This document shows, in pieces, positions 60,546-64,000 of a stretch of DNA of 64,000 nucleotides. A program made the translations under genes and the position numbers. Numbering within the stretch: position 1 is the first letter of the stretch; the number at the start of each line of letters is the position of its first letter. This DNA comes from Methanomassiliicoccales archaeon. Its GTDB lineage: Archaea > Thermoplasmatota > Thermoplasmata > Methanomassiliicoccales > UBA472. Location: assembly GCA_035527755.1 (NCBI GenBank), contig DATKZX010000007.1, positions 42,229 to 106,228 on the forward strand, read 5' to 3'. The notes under the pieces are model-generated. The model had not been told where the DNA came from, made no database searches, and worked only from the letters and a program-made list of their open reading frames with translations.

Positions 60546-61460
60546 TTGGAAGGTGTCGTTTGGAAGGAGAAGGTGGTCCGTCAATGGAAGGCGGAAAGGG
60601 ATTCCGTTCCCAGTAAGAACGAGAAGGAGCTTTGGCCCCGTACCATCTCCGAGTTAAATAAGAAATTGAAGGTGGAGGACGACCGTTCCAAGAAGGGAGA
60701 CCTATACCATCGCCTGGTCATCGCTCTGATCAAGATCGAGGATTACGCATCGGCCTTGAAGGCCGTGGAGGATGGGCTTGGCCAAGGGTTCGAGGGATGG
60801 GAAGAGCCATTCCTCAGGGAGAAGGCCAAGGTCCTCTATTTATTGGGCAGGGAGGAGGAAGCGCTGACCTTAATGGGGCGGTTCGCTCCTCAGAAGAAGG
60901 TGGAAGTGGACAGCGAGCCTCCCAAGTACGCTCCGTTCAAATTGGAAACGGAGGTCCGGTTGGTATGCCCCGACTGCGGGAAAGAGGTGATGTACGGGGC
61001 AAAGAACTGTCCCAGCTGTGGCAAAGAAGTTGGCGAAGGCTTCCGCATGGTGCGGAGACCGATAGTTTCTCGGAACATCGATCTGAGCTCATTTGCATCC
61101 CAAACCGCTCAGGATGGGAAGGGACCATCACATCGCATCAAGGAATTCAACATCATGTTCTCAACCGTCAAAGTGGACCATGACGACCCTGAGCATTTCA
61201 TTACCACCACCAGGCACCGCGTTTTCGGGTTCGAATCCATCAGCATCACTGAGAAAAGAAGATTTGTAAAAATAGTTTTTTTCCTCACTGCCTTAATAAA
61301 TCTGTTGTTCCTAATTGGCACGTTAGCTGCATTGAACAATGCCTGGGGAGCAGAGAAGATGATCGCGTGGGTTGTTACATGGGCAGCTTTGGCGCTGCCT
61401 ACGTCAGCGATCTTCCTATGGCTGTTATGGCCCCCATCAACGAACGTTCAGGGGACCTAG
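60546..61460 (+). CDS. Zinc-ribbon membrane protein with helical N-domain
   Basis: The 304-residue protein has a TPR-like helical region (residues about 35-115, with YHRLVIALIKIEDYASALKA). A zinc ribbon follows (CPDCGKEVMYGAKNCPSCGKE, about 140-165), and then two spans at the C-terminus (FFLTALINLLFLIGTLAAL and WVVTWAALALPTSAIFLWLL). Start is TTG at 60546 after AGGGGG. Function is unknown. Its stop overlaps the convergent AcsE-like gene by four bases. Confidence 0.72.
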   Translation: MEGVVWKEKVVRQWKAERDSVPSKNEKELWPRTISELNKKLKVEDDRSKKGDLYHRLVIALIKIEDYASALKAVEDGLGQGFEGWEEPFLREKAKVLYLLGREEEALTLMGRFAPQKKVEVDSEPPKYAPFKLETEVRLVCPDCGKEVMYGAKNCPSCGKEVGEGFRMVRRPIVSRNIDLSSFASQTAQDGKGPSHRIKEFNIMFSTVKVDHDDPEHFITTTRHRVFGFESISITEKRRFVKIVFFLTALINLLFLIGTLAALNNAWGAEKMIAWVVTWAALALPTSAIFLWLLWPPSTNVQGT

Positions 61461-62233
61461 GCGCGCAAGAAGTCGTCGCAGTATAGCTTCTCCGCCCGCA
61501 GCAGTTCGCCGGTCTTGATGACCTCCATCAATTGGGCGTCCTGCACGTCGACGATGCCGGCGCTGAGGCCGGCGCCGATCAGCATCCCCAGATAGGTGCG
61601 GTTGATGAGGCTTCTCTCCTTCGCTCCATTGGAAACGTTGGAAAGGCCGACCACGGTCCTTGGGGCGGGATCGTTGAGCGTTTGGAACAACTGCATGGCC
61701 TTGATGACCTTCACGGCCTGGTCCTGGGCGGCCTTGATGGGCATGACCAGGGGGTCCAGGAGCAGGCGGTCGGGCATGATGTCGTACTCCATGGCGGTGG
61801 TCATCATGAGCATGGCCATCTCGGCCCGTGACTCGGCGTCGTTGGGGATCCCCCTCTCGTCCATCGTCAGGCAGATGACGTCGGCATCGTGCTCTCTAGC
61901 CAACGGGAACAAGGCCTGCATCCTCTTCATCTCGGCCGTGGTGGAGTTGATGATGATCTTGTTCCTGCAGGCCTTGACCCCCGCGGTCATGGTCTTGATG
62001 CCCGGGGTGTCTATGCAGAGCGGAACGTCGGTCACGTCCTGGACCGTGCGCACCAGCCAATCCATGGCCGCCGGTCCATCGTCACGTCCCGGACCGACGT
62101 TAAGGTCCAGGGCATGGGCGCCACATTCTATCTGTTTCAGGGCGTGTTCCTGGATGAATTTGGAGTCCCGGGCGTCTATGGCCTTTCCCACCACGGTGAA
62201 CAGGCCGTTGATACGTTCGCTGATGACCAACAT
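61457..62233 (-). CDS. AcsE/MtrH-like methyltetrahydrofolate methyltransferase
   Basis: This 258-residue pterin-binding TIM barrel begins LVISERINGLF and has ALDLNVGPGRDD, CIDTPGIKTM and ALLLDPLVMPIK-like LLLDPLVMPIK, with VGLSNVSNGAKER near the end. The pattern matches AcsE of acetogens and MtrH-type enzymes, which pass the methyl group of methyl-THF (or methyl-H4MPT) to a corrinoid protein. With MetF and MetV nearby, methyl-THF is the likely donor. Confidence 0.9.
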   Translation of the reverse strand: MLVISERINGLFTVVGKAIDARDSKFIQEHALKQIECGAHALDLNVGPGRDDGPAAMDWLVRTVQDVTDVPLCIDTPGIKTMTAGVKACRNKIIINSTTAEMKRMQALFPLAREHDADVICLTMDERGIPNDAESRAEMAMLMMTTAMEYDIMPDRLLLDPLVMPIKAAQDQAVKVIKAMQLFQTLNDPAPRTVVGLSNVSNGAKERSLINRTYLGMLIGAGLSAGIVDVQDAQLMEVIKTGELLRAEKLYCDDFLRA

Positions 62234-62447
62234 CGTCCTTCGGATGGCTATCGTCGGCCGGTGTTAAAAGCGTTGCCCGAACGATGGAAGACGATCTAAA
62301 AGACATTACGCATCACGTCCAATCCTTGGGGATGCTGGCGAAGGTCGATGATGAAATGTCCTCGGTCGTTATCTTTAATAGGAATCCGGCAATATACCCC
62401 TGGCATACCTCCTTCATTGGTGTGCCTATCCCGGTGAAGGAATTCAA

Positions 62448-64000
62448 ATGGTCAGGATAGAAAGGGCTGTGGTCAGTGTCTCGGACAAGGAAGGCGTGGT
62501 CGATTTCTGCAAAGACCTGATCAAGATGGGCATTGAGATCATCTCCACCGGGGGCACGGCCAAGCTTCTAAGGTCCAACGGCCTGAAGGTCATCGGCATC
62601 TCAGAGTACACTGGTTCCCCGGAGATGATGGACGGACGGGTTAAGACGTTGCACCCGGCCATATTCGCCGGGCTGCTGGCCCGGAGGGACTCTCCGGAGC
62701 ACATGCGCCAGTTGAACGATGCCGGGTTAAAACGCATCGATATGGTGGTCGTCAATCTCTACCCCTTCAAGCAAACCGTCCTCAAGGAGGGCGCGGACCT
62801 GGAAGAGGTGATCGAGAACATCGATATCGGCGGACCGTCGATGATACGCGCCGCGGCCAAGAACTCCGATTCCGTCGCTGTGGTCACCGATCCCTCACGT
62901 TACGTTACGCTGATCCAGGAAATGAAAGAGAACGGTGGGGAGCTGACCTCGGCCACGCTGAGATCGCTCATGTTGGAGGCGTTCCGTTCCACCGCCTACT
63001 ATGATTCGCTCATAGCCGCCCACTTGGGCGGCGTTTTCGGACAGGAGGGGTTTCCTAAGACCTTTAGCATGGGCATGGAGAAGCGACAGGACCTGCGTTA
63101 CGGTGAGAACCCGCATCAGACGGCGGCGTTCTACATCGATCCTTTCGTCAAAGGGGTATGCGTTTCCCGCTCCGAGCAATTGCATGGAAAGGAGCTCTCT
63201 TACAATAACATCCTGGACCTGGAGTCCGCGTTGGAGCTGGTACGGGAGTTCGATCGGCCCACGGCCATCGTCATCAAGCATACCAATCCTTGCGGGGTGG
63301 CCTCCTCCGACAGCATCTCCGAAGCGTTCGTCACCGCTTTCAACGTCGATCCGATGGCGGCCTTCGGCTGCGTCATCGGTCTGAACCGGAAGGTGGATAT
63401 TGCGACGGCCAGGGAGATATCCAGCCACTTCGTCGACTGCGTGATCGCTCCCGATTTCGAGGCGGACGCATTGGAACTTCTGGAAAAGAAGAAGAACATA
63501 CGCCTTCTCAGGACCAACGCTCCAATAACCCATGACGAGTCCCCGGAATGGAAGATGAAGCGTATCAAGGGCGGACTGCTGGTGCAGACCAATAAGAAGG
63601 TCAGCATCACCCCGGCCGACCTCAAGGTGGTGACCAAGAGGGCGCCGACGGACGAGGAGGTCCAAGGCATGCTCTTCGCCAACAAGGTCTGCAAGCACGT
63701 GTGGTCCAACTCCATCATCCTTGCCAAGGGCGAGGCGGTGGTCGGCATCGGCGCCGGCCAGATGTCCCGCGTCGATTCGTCAATGATCGCCGCGCATAAG
63801 GCCGGGGATAATGCCAAAGGCAGCGTCATGGCCTCGGATGCTTTCTTCCCCTTCCGCGACGGGGTGGACGAGGCGGCGAAGGCTGGCGTCACCGCGGTCA
63901 TTCAGCCTGGTGGTTCCATCCGCGACCAGGAGGTCATCGACGCCGCCAACGAGCACGGCATGGCCATGGTATTCACCGGCGTGAGGATATTCAGGCACTA
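62448..64000 (+). CDS. purH: Bifunctional AICAR transformylase / IMP cyclohydrolase (PurH), 3' stop cut by window
   Basis: PurH catalyses the last two steps of IMP synthesis and uses 10-formyl-THF. The frame from the ATG at 62448, with GGTGAAGG upstream, encodes 517 residues and runs off the window within its stop codon (TA is visible). The N-terminal IMP cyclohydrolase domain has [25 protein letters not shown] and [16 protein letters not shown]. The transformylase domain has [21 protein letters not shown], and ends [10 protein letters not shown]. It is the bacterial-type fused enzyme, unlike the PurP/PurO system of many methanogens. Confidence 0.96.
   Translation, partial: MVRIERAVVSVSDKEGVVDFCKDLIKMGIEIISTGGTAKLLRSNGLKVIGISEYTGSPEMMDGRVKTLHPAIFAGLLARRDSPEHMRQLNDAGLKRIDMVVVNLYPFKQTVLKEGADLEEVIENIDIGGPSMIRAAAKNSDSVAVVTDPSRYVTLIQEMKENGGELTSATLRSLMLEAFRSTAYYDSLIAAHLGGVFGQEGFPKTFSMGMEKRQDLRYGENPHQTAAFYIDPFVKGVCVSRSEQLHGKELSYNNILDLESALELVREFDRPTAIVIKHTNPCGVASSDSISEAFVTAFNVDPMAAFGCVIGLNRKVDIATAREISSHFVDCVIAPDFEADALELLEKKKNIRLLRTNAPITHDESPEWKMKRIKGGLLVQTNKKVSITPADLKVVTKRAPTDEEVQGMLFANKVCKHVWSNSIILAKGEAVVGIGAGQMSRVDSSMIAAHKAGDNAKGSVMASDAFFPFRDGVDEAAKAGVTAVIQPGGSIRDQEVIDAANEHGMAMVFTGVRIFRH

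Noticed and set aside
1..64000. CRISPR arrays, rRNA genes and complete insertion sequences
   Set aside because: No spaced direct repeats, no rRNA-like stretches and no transposase gene were seen in either strand.

Overview
The window looks like chromosome from a methanogen-related archaeon of the Thermoplasmatota, most probably Methanomassiliicoccales or a close relative. Archaeal information-processing genes are present (PCNA, transcription factor S, Csl4 exosome subunit, Nob1, KptA, a METTL5-like methylase). Many starts have a TATA box about 22-30 bases upstream and no Shine-Dalgarno sequence, which suggests leaderless mRNAs; others have GGTGA or GGAGG motifs. A Ta0216-type B12/radical-SAM protein, methanogenesis marker protein 11 and a complex I without NuoE/F/G narrow the assignment. 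The lineage is inferred from gene content and was not tested by phylogeny.

Layout. 1-6.8 kb: PCNA, tfs, small membrane and HTH genes, YjbQ, a beta-CASP nuclease and nadC, with integrase-like remnants at about 1.06-1.92 kb. 6.9-10.7 kb: an NrdG-type activase and three KaiC-like ATPases. 10.8-13.2 kb: tRNA-Val(CAC) and a 2.3 kb segment bounded by a 16 bp direct repeat of the tRNA 3' end, probably an integrated or decayed element. 13.4-19.7 kb: sfsA, an orphan ABC ATPase, M29 aminopeptidase, a Cys-rich regulator with a CobW GTPase, and an Lrp regulator. 19.7-23.3 kb: a three-gene split glutamate synthase. 23.8-28.7 kb: XRE-CBS regulator and RNA-processing genes, ThiI-like protein, nob1, proC, PfpI.

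28.9-39 kb: a twelve-gene Fpo/Nuo-like operon (A B C D H I J1 J2 K L M N), followed by polyprenyl synthase and geranylgeranyl reductase genes that may supply a membrane electron carrier. Its I subunit carries four [4Fe-4S] motifs. 41-45.7 kb: B12/radical SAM protein, UppS, methanogenesis marker 11, DUF2797.

47-64 kb: a tetrahydrofolate one-carbon region. It holds FolD, formate-THF ligase, an operon of two HdrA-like proteins with MvhD, MetV and MetF, a MtaA/UroD-like methyltransferase, an AcsE/MtrH-like methyltransferase, and PurH, which uses 10-formyl-THF. A sulfur-carrier/Fe-S assembly cluster (TusA, DsrE-like, cysteine desulfurase, IscU-DUF59 fusion) follows metF. Together these suggest a THF-based methyl branch in which methylene-THF reduction is coupled to an HdrA/MvhD-type flavin and Fe-S electron module.
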